Source of the DNA: a virus | DNA length: 29,708 nucleotides | Virus record (IMG/VR): IMGVR_UViG_3300034198_029270 | Coordinates: 1 to 29,708 of that record | Strand: one strand, 5' to 3' | Shown here: positions 1 to 6,963 of the stretch, piece after piece | How positions within the stretch are numbered: position 1 is the first letter of the stretch | Layout: each line of letters begins with the position of its first letter | Notes under the pieces: model-generated | Seen by the model: only the letters and a program-made list of their open reading frames with translations | Database searches by the model: none | What the model was told of the DNA's origin: nothing | Made by a program: the position numbers and the translations under genes

Positions 1-1
1 A

Positions 2-286
2 GAGATCTTGGCTAACTACCTATTTGATTTCAACGAAGATTCAATCAGACTAGAAATCAAAACATTAGTAGACAACTACCTAGATGGCGTTAGAGCTGGT
101 GGCGGTATTTATGCTTACCAGACAATTATGGATGCTTCTAATAACACCCCTGCAATCATCGATATGAACATGGGTATCATAGACGTTATAATCGAACCTG
201 CTAGAGGAATTCAGAAGTTCATAAACAGAATCACAGTTACAAGAACTGGAGGAATAGCTTCTGGAGGATTTACTCAGTTCGTATAA
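2..286 (+). CDS. Tail sheath protein, C-terminal part (gp18-like), cut by window edge
   Basis: Only the last 94 or so codons are present; the frame is open at the left edge and ends with TAA at 284-286. The segment ends in the typical sheath pattern: a long helix with Asp-Asn-Tyr-Leu, then a strand with AGGGIYAYQT, then VIIEPARGIQKFINRITVTRTG followed by a Gly-rich tail. In T4-type sheaths this C-terminal domain sits on the tube and carries the linker strands that join neighbouring subunits during contraction. The tail-tube genes follow 39 bases downstream, as gene 19 follows gene 18 in T4. The family call is made from pattern and context, because the N-terminal part cannot be seen. Confidence 0.75.
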   Translation, partial: EILANYLFDFNEDSIRLEIKTLVDNYLDGVRAGGGIYAYQTIMDASNNTPAIIDMNMGIIDVIIEPARGIQKFINRITVTRTGGIASGGFTQFV

Positions 287-309
287 TTGAAGAGATTTAA
301 AGAAGGCAG

Positions 310-320
310 ATAAATATAAG
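310..320 (+). promoter_or_regulatory. AT-rich late-promoter-like box before the first tube gene
   Basis: The sequence ATAAATATAAG resembles the T4 late -10 box TATAAATA. It lies only 6 bases before the ATG at 326, which is close for a promoter that must leave a leader, so this is a weak call resting on base composition and position. Confidence 0.2.
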
Positions 321-325
321 TAATT

Positions 326-880
326 ATGGCAGGATTATCTCACTTTTCAAATTCGATATCAGCAATAAACAGGTTCGAACCTGTTTATCTGAATCAGTTC
401 GAAGTTACTATTGTCCCACCGGCAGCTGTTGCCGGTGGTGAAATTTTACTTCAACATGTATCCAAGGTAAGTGGACTTTCTTTGGATAAAAACCCAGGAT
501 TAGCTACTCAGAAATTTAAGTTTGCTAAGAGAAACTATGCTGGTGCTAAACCAGATCAGACTTACATGGATCTTAGCGTTAGTTTCTCTGTTAACTTGAA
601 CGATGACAATTCAATGTACGTTTTCAGAACATTGAGACAATGGTCGGATCTAATCTACAATCCACTTACTGGAGCAATGGGATTAAAGAACGATTACGTT
701 GGAACAATAGTTGTTAACATCTTTAATAAGCAAGGAGATGTTTTTAGAAGAATTACATGTAGAGATTGCTTTCCGACTAAACCAATTTCTCCAATGAACC
801 TAAACTACACATCAACCGATTTATATAAGATTGATGATATGGTGTGGGCAGTTGATTATTGGGAGGATTTATTCCTATAA
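326..880 (+). CDS. Tail tube protein, copy A (gp19-like)
   Basis: 184 residues. It belongs to the T4 gp19 tail-tube family, whose hexameric rings stack inside the sheath to form the DNA conduit. Family-like features are the N-terminal block FEPVYLNQFEVTI, the central VNLNDDNSMYVFRTLRQWSDL, the NPLTGAMGLK loop and the C-terminal block ending VDYWEDLFL. T4 gp19 is 163 residues, so this is slightly longer. The next gene is a close paralogue starting 15 bases later. The start is the ATG giving MAGLSHFSNS, matched by MAGLPHFTNS in the second copy, which fixes both starts. Confidence 0.92.
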   Translation: MAGLSHFSNSISAINRFEPVYLNQFEVTIVPPAAVAGGEILLQHVSKVSGLSLDKNPGLATQKFKFAKRNYAGAKPDQTYMDLSVSFSVNLNDDNSMYVFRTLRQWSDLIYNPLTGAMGLKNDYVGTIVVNIFNKQGDVFRRITCRDCFPTKPISPMNLNYTSTDLYKIDDMVWAVDYWEDLFL

Positions 881-895
881 AAAGAATTTAAATAA

Positions 896-1471
896 ATGGC
901 AGGACTACCACATTTTACCAATTCAAAAGCAGCTATAAATAACTTTGAACCGGTTTATTTAAATCAGTTCGAGGTTATAATAAACCCACCTGCTGGTATA
1001 GTAGATGCTTCTACTACTTTTAATGGTGAGGGTATATTAGCTCAACAGGTTAAATCCATAACTGGATTAGCAGTAGATATTGCTCCTGCAGCAACTATAG
1101 AGCAAAACTATAAGTTTGCCACCAGAAGATATGCTGGGGGTGAGCCTTCTACTTCTGATATGACTCTTTCAATGGAATTCGAGGTCAACCTTAACGACCA
1201 GAATTCGATGACCGTATATAAGATTCTTAGACAGTGGTCGGATCTAATCTATAATCCCCTAACTGGAGCTATGGGTCTTAAATCTGATTATGTCGGATCT
1301 ATGGTTATCCAAGTTTTCAATAAAAGAGGGGATGTTTTTAGAAGAATCCGTATACCTTCATGCTTTCTAAGTGAAGCTATAAATGCAATGGAGCTAGACT
1401 ATGAGACTCCTGCAATCTACAATCTTAGTGCAAGCTGGATATGTGATTACTGGGAAGATACCTTCCTATAA
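896..1471 (+). CDS. Tail tube protein, copy B (gp19-like)
   Basis: 191 residues, paralogous to the gene just upstream along its whole length. It shares FEPVYLNQFEV, an LNDQNSM block, RQWSDLIYNPLTGAMGLK, VFNKRGDVFRRI and the DYWED-FL terminus. The two differ mainly near residues 30-60, where this copy carries a few extra residues (VDASTTFNGEGIL), and in the last third. Both copies look intact, with no stops or frame breaks, so neither looks like a pseudogene. Possible roles are a mixed tube, one copy serving as a tube-initiator or terminator ring, or a copy specialised at the baseplate end. The sequence does not decide between these. A strong terminator follows immediately. Confidence 0.92.
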   Translation: MAGLPHFTNSKAAINNFEPVYLNQFEVIINPPAGIVDASTTFNGEGILAQQVKSITGLAVDIAPAATIEQNYKFATRRYAGGEPSTSDMTLSMEFEVNLNDQNSMTVYKILRQWSDLIYNPLTGAMGLKSDYVGSMVIQVFNKRGDVFRRIRIPSCFLSEAINAMELDYETPAIYNLSASWICDYWEDTFL

Positions 1472-1493
1472 TAAACAATATCGAAAAAATATT

Positions 1494-1526
1494 AAAAAAA
1501 AAGAGGTCTTTTTGGCCTCTTTTTTT
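1494..1526 (+). terminator. Rho-independent terminator after the tube genes
   Basis: The stem AAAGAGGTC pairs with GGCCTCTTT (one G-U pair) around a T5 loop, with flanking A and T runs that extend the stem, and ends in a run of T. It separates the sheath/tube transcript from the gp26-like gene. Confidence 0.85.
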
Positions 1527-1527
1527 G

Positions 1528-1545
1528 TTTCCTGTTATATAATAG
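1528..1545 (+). promoter_or_regulatory. Candidate promoter motif TTTCCTGT-N5-AATAG
   Basis: This 18-base stretch matches another at 12209-12226 in 15 of 18 positions. Both sit just past a terminator and upstream of a gene start (here the ATG at 1562). Position and recurrence suggest a phage promoter; no known consensus was matched. Confidence 0.4.
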
Positions 1546-1561
1546 AAAAAAGAAAAATCTT

Positions 1562-2674
1562 ATGAATAATGGACTATCTCCGGAGCAGATCTTAAAAATG
1601 AAAGAAATCGAAGGAGGAATTAAATACGATGATCCGATAACTGAGGAGCAATCTTCTATAACAACAATAGAAAAAGAGGAGAACCAGAAAATTCCAGAGA
1701 TTAAACGGGAAGATCCTAAACCTGAGCCTATTGGAAATGTAAATCAGCAAGACCCTAAAATAAATGTTGTTGGTTTAGATCAGAGTGTTAGCAAAAATTC
1801 TTTTGGAAAAGCCCAAACAGTTTCAGATTCCCCAGCTTTTGATAGCGGATGGAAAAACCTTCCGGTAAACATTCTGCCATCAAAGGGAATGTTTTATCCG
1901 GATAAAACAAGAATTGCAATAAGAGCTGCTGAAGTAAAAGAGATAAGACATTTTTCAACTATAGACGAAGATGATAATCTAGACATAGAAGAAAAACTTA
2001 GCTACATTTTGGATAGATGCTTCAGAATGGATTTTCCTGGTGAGGGCGTTGTTTCTTACAAGGACTTAAAACAAGAAGATAGATTTTTTGTTATCATGGC
2101 AATAAGGGATTTAACATTCGTTAGGGGTGAAAATTCAATAGTTCTAAAACCAAAGAAAAAGTGTAAATCTACACCAGACTGCCCGTTCAACGAAGGGATT
2201 GAATTGAGAACAGGTGTTTTAAGTGCTTATGATATAGAAGGAGATATCCTGAAATACTATAATCCGGAGACAAGAAGCTTCGTATTTACAATAAAAAGAA
2301 CTGGTAAATCTATAGAGATGTCGGTTCCAAGTATAGGTGTAACCCAAGCTATCTCTGATTTTGTTAGAAGTGAATACCTAAAAAACAATCAAGTAGATGA
2401 AGGATTTATCCAAATTTCTCCTTTCATCTTTAGTGAGTGGAGGGATCTAACCCAAGAAAAGATTAAGCTTAAACTTAAGGAATCTGATTTCTGGAGTAAA
2501 GAGGAATATAGCTTATATTTTGGACTATCGGAGAAGATTAAAATAGGAACCAAGTTAGAGGCGAAACAGAAATGTCCAGTTTGCGGTGATGAGGAGGTCA
2601 CCGCTGATATTACCTTTCCCGGCGGGATCAGATCTTTTTTCCTTATTTCAGATATCTTTAGAGAACTTCTTTGA
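1562..2674 (+). CDS. Baseplate hub / tail assembly protein (gp26-like), zero-frame product
   Basis: 370 residues. The N-terminal 90 or so residues are polar and probably disordered. From about residue 98 (NILPSKGMFYPDKTRIAIR) it looks like the T4 base-plate protein family that includes gp26: LPSKG-FYP, a charged segment, a YILDRCF helix, then EDRFFVIMAIRDLTF. Two cysteine pairs, C201/C207 and C338/C341 (CPVCG), could bind zinc. It lies between tube genes and a tape-measure-like gene, the position of the frameshifted tail-assembly chaperone genes in lambda-like phages. The frame stops at CTT-TGA, and the +1 frame is open through a further 58 codons (see next entry). The family call comes from remembered pattern, so the function is moderately certain. 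Confidence 0.6.
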   Translation: MNNGLSPEQILKMKEIEGGIKYDDPITEEQSSITTIEKEENQKIPEIKREDPKPEPIGNVNQQDPKINVVGLDQSVSKNSFGKAQTVSDSPAFDSGWKNLPVNILPSKGMFYPDKTRIAIRAAEVKEIRHFSTIDEDDNLDIEEKLSYILDRCFRMDFPGEGVVSYKDLKQEDRFFVIMAIRDLTFVRGENSIVLKPKKKCKSTPDCPFNEGIELRTGVLSAYDIEGDILKYYNPETRSFVFTIKRTGKSIEMSVPSIGVTQAISDFVRSEYLKNNQVDEGFIQISPFIFSEWRDLTQEKIKLKLKESDFWSKEEYSLYFGLSEKIKIGTKLEAKQKCPVCGDEEVTADITFPGGIRSFFLISDIFRELL

Positions 2675-2849
2675 TATTAAATTTAGGCTTTGGTATGAGC
2701 ATAAGCTAGATCCAAACTGGTTGGAATCTATACCTTTCTATGAATATCAAATATGGATCGATAAATTAAACGATACCATAGAGAAAGAGAATGCAGAAGC
2801 ACAATCCGAGGGAGGCGTAACACAGCTATTTAGTTTTACATCTAAATAA
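2589..2849 (+). CDS. Short +1-frame product following the gp26-like gene; probable frameshift extension
   Basis: The frame is open from 2589 (ATG; a GTG sits just before) to TAA at 2847-2849, overlapping the previous gene by 86 bases. The part beyond the upstream stop is protein-like: FFDIKFRLWYEHKLDPNW then a Pro-Phe-Tyr-Glu-Tyr segment and an acidic helix. The overlapped part reads less like a normal N-terminus. The zero frame ends in CUU UGA U at 2669-2675, close to the bacterial prfB +1 site (CUU UGA C). A +1 slip on CUU would join residue 370 directly to Asp-Ile-Lys and give a 428-residue fusion. Independent initiation at 2589 is the alternative. I favour the fusion. Confidence 0.55.
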   Translation: MRRSPLILPFPAGSDLFSLFQISLENFFDIKFRLWYEHKLDPNWLESIPFYEYQIWIDKLNDTIEKENAEAQSEGGVTQLFSFTSK

Positions 2850-2855
2850 GTAGAT

Positions 2856-2868
2856 CTAAATATATACA
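2856..2868 (+). promoter_or_regulatory. AT-rich late-promoter-like box
   Basis: CTAAATATATACA lies 3 bases before the ATG at 2872, with similarity to the TAAATATATACTGT stretch at 9731. It is too close to the start to be a secure promoter for that ATG, so this is only a candidate. Confidence 0.2.
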
Positions 2869-2871
2869 GAT

Positions 2872-4413
2872 ATGTCAGATCCTAAATTAACAGCCCAGAT
2901 GTTAGATCTCAGTAGAAATATTGAGAAGCTAACAGGTGCGGTAAAAACTAATACTGAAAGCACCGATCAATTACAAAAAGCTAATTCAGATTCCGATAAG
3001 GGACTTAAGGATATTGCTTCCAATTTGAAAAATCTAAATTTTAAGGATATATCCAAAGAATTTAAGGACATATCTAAAAACATAAAGGATTTAGACTTTA
3101 AAAAGATCGGGGAAGATTTTAAGGGAGTAACCAAATCATTTGGTGAAATAGGTAAAAATCTGGGAGATATAAAAAGCCTGAAGGATATACCTAAAAGTTT
3201 TGGTGATATTTCTAAATCACTAGGTGGAATAAAGGATCTCGGTAAGGATTTTAAAGGTATAAAGGATCTGGGTAAAAACATAGGAGAAGTAACCAAGGAT
3301 CTTAAAGGTGTTGGTAAAATAAAGGATATAGTATCTGGTGGTATAGGTAAGAAAATATTAGGAGCCTTCGCCGACGGAGGTCCTGTTGAAGAAACCGGAA
3401 GTTATCTAGTTGGAGAAAGAGGTCCGGAGGTGGTTAAATTGGAAGAAGGGAGTAAATTAGTCCCGAATGAAAAATTAGTAACCGCAGACCAGAAGCTTAC
3501 CGAAAAGAAGGGACCGACAGAAAAACAGATATCCAAATACAAAAATTATCTTCTGGGTGAGTATCCTGACCATTATGAGGAGTTTCCTGAATTTCTGGAA
3601 GGTGACGTCAAGGATTGGATTGATCGTGTCCGATATCAATCCTCTGATACTATAGATAGTTTACTGGAAGGTAAAGGTGAAACATTCACTAAAGAGGATG
3701 TGGCTAAGTTGTCAACCCCAGTAAAACCTGAATCCGCATTATCCCCTACTGCAGAAGCAGAGCTATCTAAAAAAGAAAAGAGGAAGAAAGAGAAAGAGGA
3801 AGAGAGATTAGCCAAAGAGGAAGCTAAGACCAAAAAGAACGAATCCAAGCTAGAGAAGAGTTCGGAAAGAAAGGAGAAGCTTAGTGATTTAACTGGTAAT
3901 CTAAAGGAAACCGGAAAGAAAGCACTAAGTGGGGATATGATTTCAAAAGCTACTACACTGGGAGCTGGATTACTTTCTAAAAACATAAAAACCGAAAATC
4001 CTTTAGCAAAAAAAGCAATCGAGAGCGGTATAAAATTTTCTTCCGACAATCTGGCTAAATCCTTACAAAAACCAGAATTGGTTTCTAATATATTGCCTCT
4101 TAAAAAAGCAGCTCCGAAAAAATCAGAATCGGAAGAGAAAAAATCAACCTCTGAGGAATCTGTTGAATCTAAAAAAGCAGAGCAGGATAAGACTAGTCAA
4201 AGTGCATCTTCAATTAAAGATAAAGAGTCTGTATCGTCGACAAAATCTCAGGAGTCATCTGAAAAAAGTTCATCTAAATCCGAAACAAATATATCAAAAA
4301 ATGATATTGATGATATAAAATCTGCACTATTTAGAATGACATCATTATTAGAAGGTACCTTAACGGTATCCCCTATTGAATCACCCTATAGACCAAATTC
4401 CAGAAGAATCTAA
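2872..4413 (+). CDS. Tape-measure-like tail protein
   Basis: 513 residues, strongly hydrophilic. Residues about 45-160 are a run of imperfect repeats built on Lys-Asp-Ile/Leu and Phe-Lys/Gly-Asp, likely helical. Near residues 166-188 comes FADGGPV, then TGSYLVGERGPEVV; DGG...GE-GPE elements are common in tape-measure proteins of tailed phages. The rest is Lys/Glu/Ser-rich with little order predicted. Position just after the tube genes and a chaperone-like gene agrees with a tape-measure gene, and its length is not far from T4 gp29 (590 residues). The protein lacks the long hydrophobic segments that many tape measures carry, so another internal tail role remains possible. Confidence 0.55.
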   Translation: MSDPKLTAQMLDLSRNIEKLTGAVKTNTESTDQLQKANSDSDKGLKDIASNLKNLNFKDISKEFKDISKNIKDLDFKKIGEDFKGVTKSFGEIGKNLGDIKSLKDIPKSFGDISKSLGGIKDLGKDFKGIKDLGKNIGEVTKDLKGVGKIKDIVSGGIGKKILGAFADGGPVEETGSYLVGERGPEVVKLEEGSKLVPNEKLVTADQKLTEKKGPTEKQISKYKNYLLGEYPDHYEEFPEFLEGDVKDWIDRVRYQSSDTIDSLLEGKGETFTKEDVAKLSTPVKPESALSPTAEAELSKKEKRKKEKEEERLAKEEAKTKKNESKLEKSSERKEKLSDLTGNLKETGKKALSGDMISKATTLGAGLLSKNIKTENPLAKKAIESGIKFSSDNLAKSLQKPELVSNILPLKKAAPKKSESEEKKSTSEESVESKKAEQDKTSQSASSIKDKESVSSTKSQESSEKSSSKSETNISKNDIDDIKSALFRMTSLLEGTLTVSPIESPYRPNSRRI

Positions 4414-4442
4414 TAAAATTTTTTTTTCTCCAACCGTATAGT

Positions 4443-4450
4443 TATATTTG
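4443..4450 (+). promoter_or_regulatory. TAnnTTTG box, Bacteroidetes-like -7 element
   Basis: TATATTTG matches the TAnnTTTG -7 element of Bacteroidetes sigma-ABfr promoters and lies 27 bases before the ATG at 4478. No convincing TTTG is seen at -33, so this is a weak call. Confidence 0.3.
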
Positions 4451-4477
4451 GCGACTATATTCATGGAGTAATTTTAT

Positions 4478-5035
4478 ATGCGCAGAGAAAAAGCTATCAC
4501 GTCTAAGGACTTATCTTTCTTAAATGACGAGTTTTTACAGGAACCAAACTGGAAAATTGTAAAATTTTCAGATAATAATGGATTATTTTACTTTAAGGGG
4601 TTTACTTCTGACACTTCTGACCTTATAATTGATCATAGGAGTGATAAGATATACTTAGAAATGGCGCAAAGCTGGGCAAAAAATTCATACTGTGAGAGAA
4701 AGAAGGTCGGATGCTTAATTGTAAACAATAAGGCTATAATTTCGGATGGCTACAACGGATCTCCGTCCGGATTCCCGAATAAGTGCGAAATTGACGATGT
4801 GACTCTACCGTATGTGCTTCATGCAGAGGCTAATGCTATTACTAAACTAGCTAGAGGGACTCAGAGTTCAGATGGATCATCCCTTTACGTTACCCTCTCT
4901 CCTTGCTATGAATGTTCAAAACTTATCATACAATCTGGTATAAAAAGAGTAGTTTTTAATCAGATTTACAGAAAAACTGAATCTATATCCTTTCTTGCTG
5001 AGGCAGGAATAGAGATAATAAAAATAAATATTTAA
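4478..5035 (+). CDS. dCMP deaminase
   Basis: 185 residues. The zinc-dependent cytidine/deoxycytidylate deaminase core is clear: H115-A-E117 (HAEANAI) supplies the zinc ligand and proton shuttle, and C143 and C146 in SPCYEC complete the site. The upstream block VGCLIVNNKAIISDGYNGSP is typical of dCMP deaminases (T4 Cd, ComEB type). The enzyme converts dCMP to dUMP, feeding dTMP synthesis during phage DNA replication. An N-terminal stretch of about 50 residues before the domain (SDKIYLEMAQSWA) is not part of the usual fold and I do not recognise it. The start is an ATG preceded by GGAG. The sigma-factor gene follows after 7 bases. Confidence 0.92.
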   Translation: MRREKAITSKDLSFLNDEFLQEPNWKIVKFSDNNGLFYFKGFTSDTSDLIIDHRSDKIYLEMAQSWAKNSYCERKKVGCLIVNNKAIISDGYNGSPSGFPNKCEIDDVTLPYVLHAEANAITKLARGTQSSDGSSLYVTLSPCYECSKLIIQSGIKRVVFNQIYRKTESISFLAEAGIEIIKINI

Positions 5036-5042
5036 TTGTTGC

Positions 5043-5651
5043 ATGGAGAAAAATATACAGAAACTCGCCGAGGATTTTATGGAGACAAGATCAGACAGAG
5101 AATTCCAACCATTATTTGACAGACTTAGACCCGGCGTATTAAACCATTGCTTTCTTATAGTGAAGGAGAATGAATTAGCACAGGATGCCTTTATTAACAC
5201 GATGGCAAAAATTTGGCTGAAGATAGATCAGTATGATAAGGAGAGAGGCAATTTTTCTACGTGGTGCTATAACATAGCCAGGAACGAATCTCTACTGTTA
5301 CTAAAATCAAGAAAAAGATATTTTTCTCATAATGAGGCAGAGCTTGATTTTCTTTCCGCTAAAAACAGTATTGGCGATTTAGGTGGCGTTTATTTAATGG
5401 AGGAGGATCCTGGAAATTTTATATTTGGGGAGGAGAATACAGTAGACGAAATTTATGAATCCGTATTAGACGAAATTAGGGATTTGCCTGATCTATATAG
5501 GGATATCATGATAGACCGCGAAATCCATAACATGAAGTACAAAGACATCGCCGAGAAGTACGGTATAAAGAAAAGATCTATAGCTACCCGAATAAGACGA
5601 GCCAGAGGAAAAATCCGTAAAAAGATGGGCGGAAACAATAAATCCAATTAG
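5043..5651 (+). CDS. ECF-type RNA polymerase sigma factor
   Basis: 202 residues with a two-domain ECF layout. Region 2 spans roughly residues 15-95: DAFINTMAKIWLKIDQYD, then FSTWCYNIARNESL, the classic 2.2-2.4 pattern. Region 4 spans roughly residues 139-195: LPDLYRDIMIDREI, then MKYKDIAEKYGI and a helix-turn-helix with IATRIRRARGKIRKK. Between them lies an acidic linker of about 40 residues. It should direct host core RNA polymerase to a subset of promoters. No anti-sigma gene is obvious; the next gene encodes a protein with a single membrane segment, which would be the place to look for one, but it has no recognisable anti-sigma domain. A second, unrelated sigma factor lies at 12262. Confidence 0.88.
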   Translation: MEKNIQKLAEDFMETRSDREFQPLFDRLRPGVLNHCFLIVKENELAQDAFINTMAKIWLKIDQYDKERGNFSTWCYNIARNESLLLLKSRKRYFSHNEAELDFLSAKNSIGDLGGVYLMEEDPGNFIFGEENTVDEIYESVLDEIRDLPDLYRDIMIDREIHNMKYKDIAEKYGIKKRSIATRIRRARGKIRKKMGGNNKSN

Positions 5652-5671
5652 GATATAATATAGAAAAGGGT

Positions 5672-6109
5672 ATGTTCAGGATTTTTAAAGTTATAAAGGA
5701 GATAAGGCTCTATCGAGAGTATTCCCGCATTATAAAGAAGGAGGAGAAAGAATCTCCTATGTGGAAAAGAAAAAACTTAAGAAGAGATTCACTGAATAGA
5801 GTTTACACTGTGATCAATCTTCCTCTCCAGGTTTTGGCCTCTGTGGATCTTCCAAGAGAATCCAGACCATCTTTTGTAGTCCAGGAATTGAAACCAATTA
5901 ACGAATATCTGAAATCTTTAAATCTTGAAGAGATTATTACTATGTGGATAGAACCTGTTAAAGGAACAGACGATGAATCATACTTGGTAGTGTATCAATT
6001 CCTATTCAGAAGCATTACTTGGCTTTGGATACTAAGGCTAGTTCTGGAAATATTTGCTATCTCTTTATTTTTCTATTACCGAACGGAAATATTTTCACTA
6101 TTCAGCTAA
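5672..6109 (+). CDS. Unknown protein with C-terminal membrane segment
   Basis: 145 residues; not recognised. The N-terminal 35 residues are highly basic (KVIKEIRLYREYSRIIKKEEKE). The middle is soluble in character. Residues about 113-138 (SITWLWILRLVLEIFAISLF) form a hydrophobic stretch ending near the C-terminus, suggesting a tail-anchored protein with the bulk in the cytoplasm. It follows the ECF sigma gene by 20 bases and precedes a nuclease gene by 5, so it is probably co-transcribed with both. A membrane partner for the sigma factor is conceivable but unsupported. Confidence 0.6.
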   Translation: MFRIFKVIKEIRLYREYSRIIKKEEKESPMWKRKNLRRDSLNRVYTVINLPLQVLASVDLPRESRPSFVVQELKPINEYLKSLNLEEIITMWIEPVKGTDDESYLVVYQFLFRSITWLWILRLVLEIFAISLFFYYRTEIFSLFS

Positions 6110-6114
6110 TCTCA

Positions 6115-6918
6115 ATGTCCCAAGAATTAATCGAATTGAAAAAAAGGGAAATTGAGGAAAGACTAAAAATATACTCTGACCCCAATTTTACTTTCCACGA
6201 GGAATCTCATGTTTACCGGTACGCTGGAAAAAAGTACGATTCTGTCACCACATTTCTTAAAGTATTTAAAGTCCCATTTGATAGAGAATATTGGTCGAAG
6301 AGAAAAGCAGATGAAAGAGGCGTAGATGTTTCTGTTGTATTAAATGAATGGCAAACAAAGGGAGATGTTTCCAGAAGTCTGGGGACTGACGTACACAAGT
6401 TTATAGAGGATTTCTGGATGGGAAAAAATCCGGAAATTCCAGAGGATCTTGATGTTAGGGATAGGGTCTTAAAATTTATGGATGTCTATAACAAAAGGCT
6501 ACATAAGCTAACTCCATTAAAATCGGAACTTAAGATATTTTCTAAAAAATGGAGACTTGCGGGAACAATAGATCAGCCTTTACTTCTATGGGACCAATTG
6601 AATGAAAAGGTACATCTGATAATAGGGGATTGGAAAACCAACGGTGAATTTAAGGACGACAAGCACCCAAAAGGGAGATTTAAAAAATTACTTAGACCTT
6701 TTCATAATCTTTACGAGAATGATCATAATGAATATTCGATCCAGATAAGTCTATATCGTCTTATCTTGGAGGAGATTGGTATAGAGACTGAGAGCGGATT
6801 CCTACTTCATTTAGGACCGGAAGATCCTAAGATCTATCCTGCTAAAGATTTAAGAGAACCACTAAGAGCATATTTAGACCAGAATAGAACAGAATTTGAT
6901 ATTTTTGAAATAGCTTAG
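6115..6918 (+). CDS. PD-(D/E)XK superfamily nuclease (RecB/Cas4-like)
   Basis: 267 residues from the ATG at 6115. An upstream in-frame ATG at 6019 exists but would overlap the previous gene by 91 bases and add an unlikely hydrophobic N-terminus. Nuclease motifs appear in order: GTDVHKFIE (H94), a Glu near 138, LAGTIDQ (D153), IIGDWKT (D172 and K174) and the QISLYR motif (Q210, Y214). This spacing is that of RecB-family nucleases, where the acids and Lys bind metal and cleave DNA. Substrate and polarity cannot be read from the sequence; phage homologues are thought to act in recombination or DNA processing. No helicase domain is attached. Confidence 0.82.
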   Translation: MSQELIELKKREIEERLKIYSDPNFTFHEESHVYRYAGKKYDSVTTFLKVFKVPFDREYWSKRKADERGVDVSVVLNEWQTKGDVSRSLGTDVHKFIEDFWMGKNPEIPEDLDVRDRVLKFMDVYNKRLHKLTPLKSELKIFSKKWRLAGTIDQPLLLWDQLNEKVHLIIGDWKTNGEFKDDKHPKGRFKKLLRPFHNLYENDHNEYSIQISLYRLILEEIGIETESGFLLHLGPEDPKIYPAKDLREPLRAYLDQNRTEFDIFEIA

Positions 6919-6963
6919 AAACAAAAATAGTAAATCGATCTAAAACAATAAAAAATAATAAAA

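Noticed and set aside
3636-4049. 137-codon open frame on the minus strand inside the tape-measure-like gene
   Set aside because: It is the antisense of a Lys/Glu/Ser-rich stretch, giving Ser/Phe/Leu-rich peptide with no recognisable pattern; the + strand gene explains it.
4414-4440. T-rich stretch after the tape-measure-like gene as a terminator
   Set aside because: There is a T run but no stable hairpin before it.
6019-6114. Upstream start for the PD-(D/E)XK nuclease
   Set aside because: It would overlap the previous gene by 91 bases and prepend a hydrophobic stretch that merely mirrors that gene's coding; ATG 6115 is better placed.
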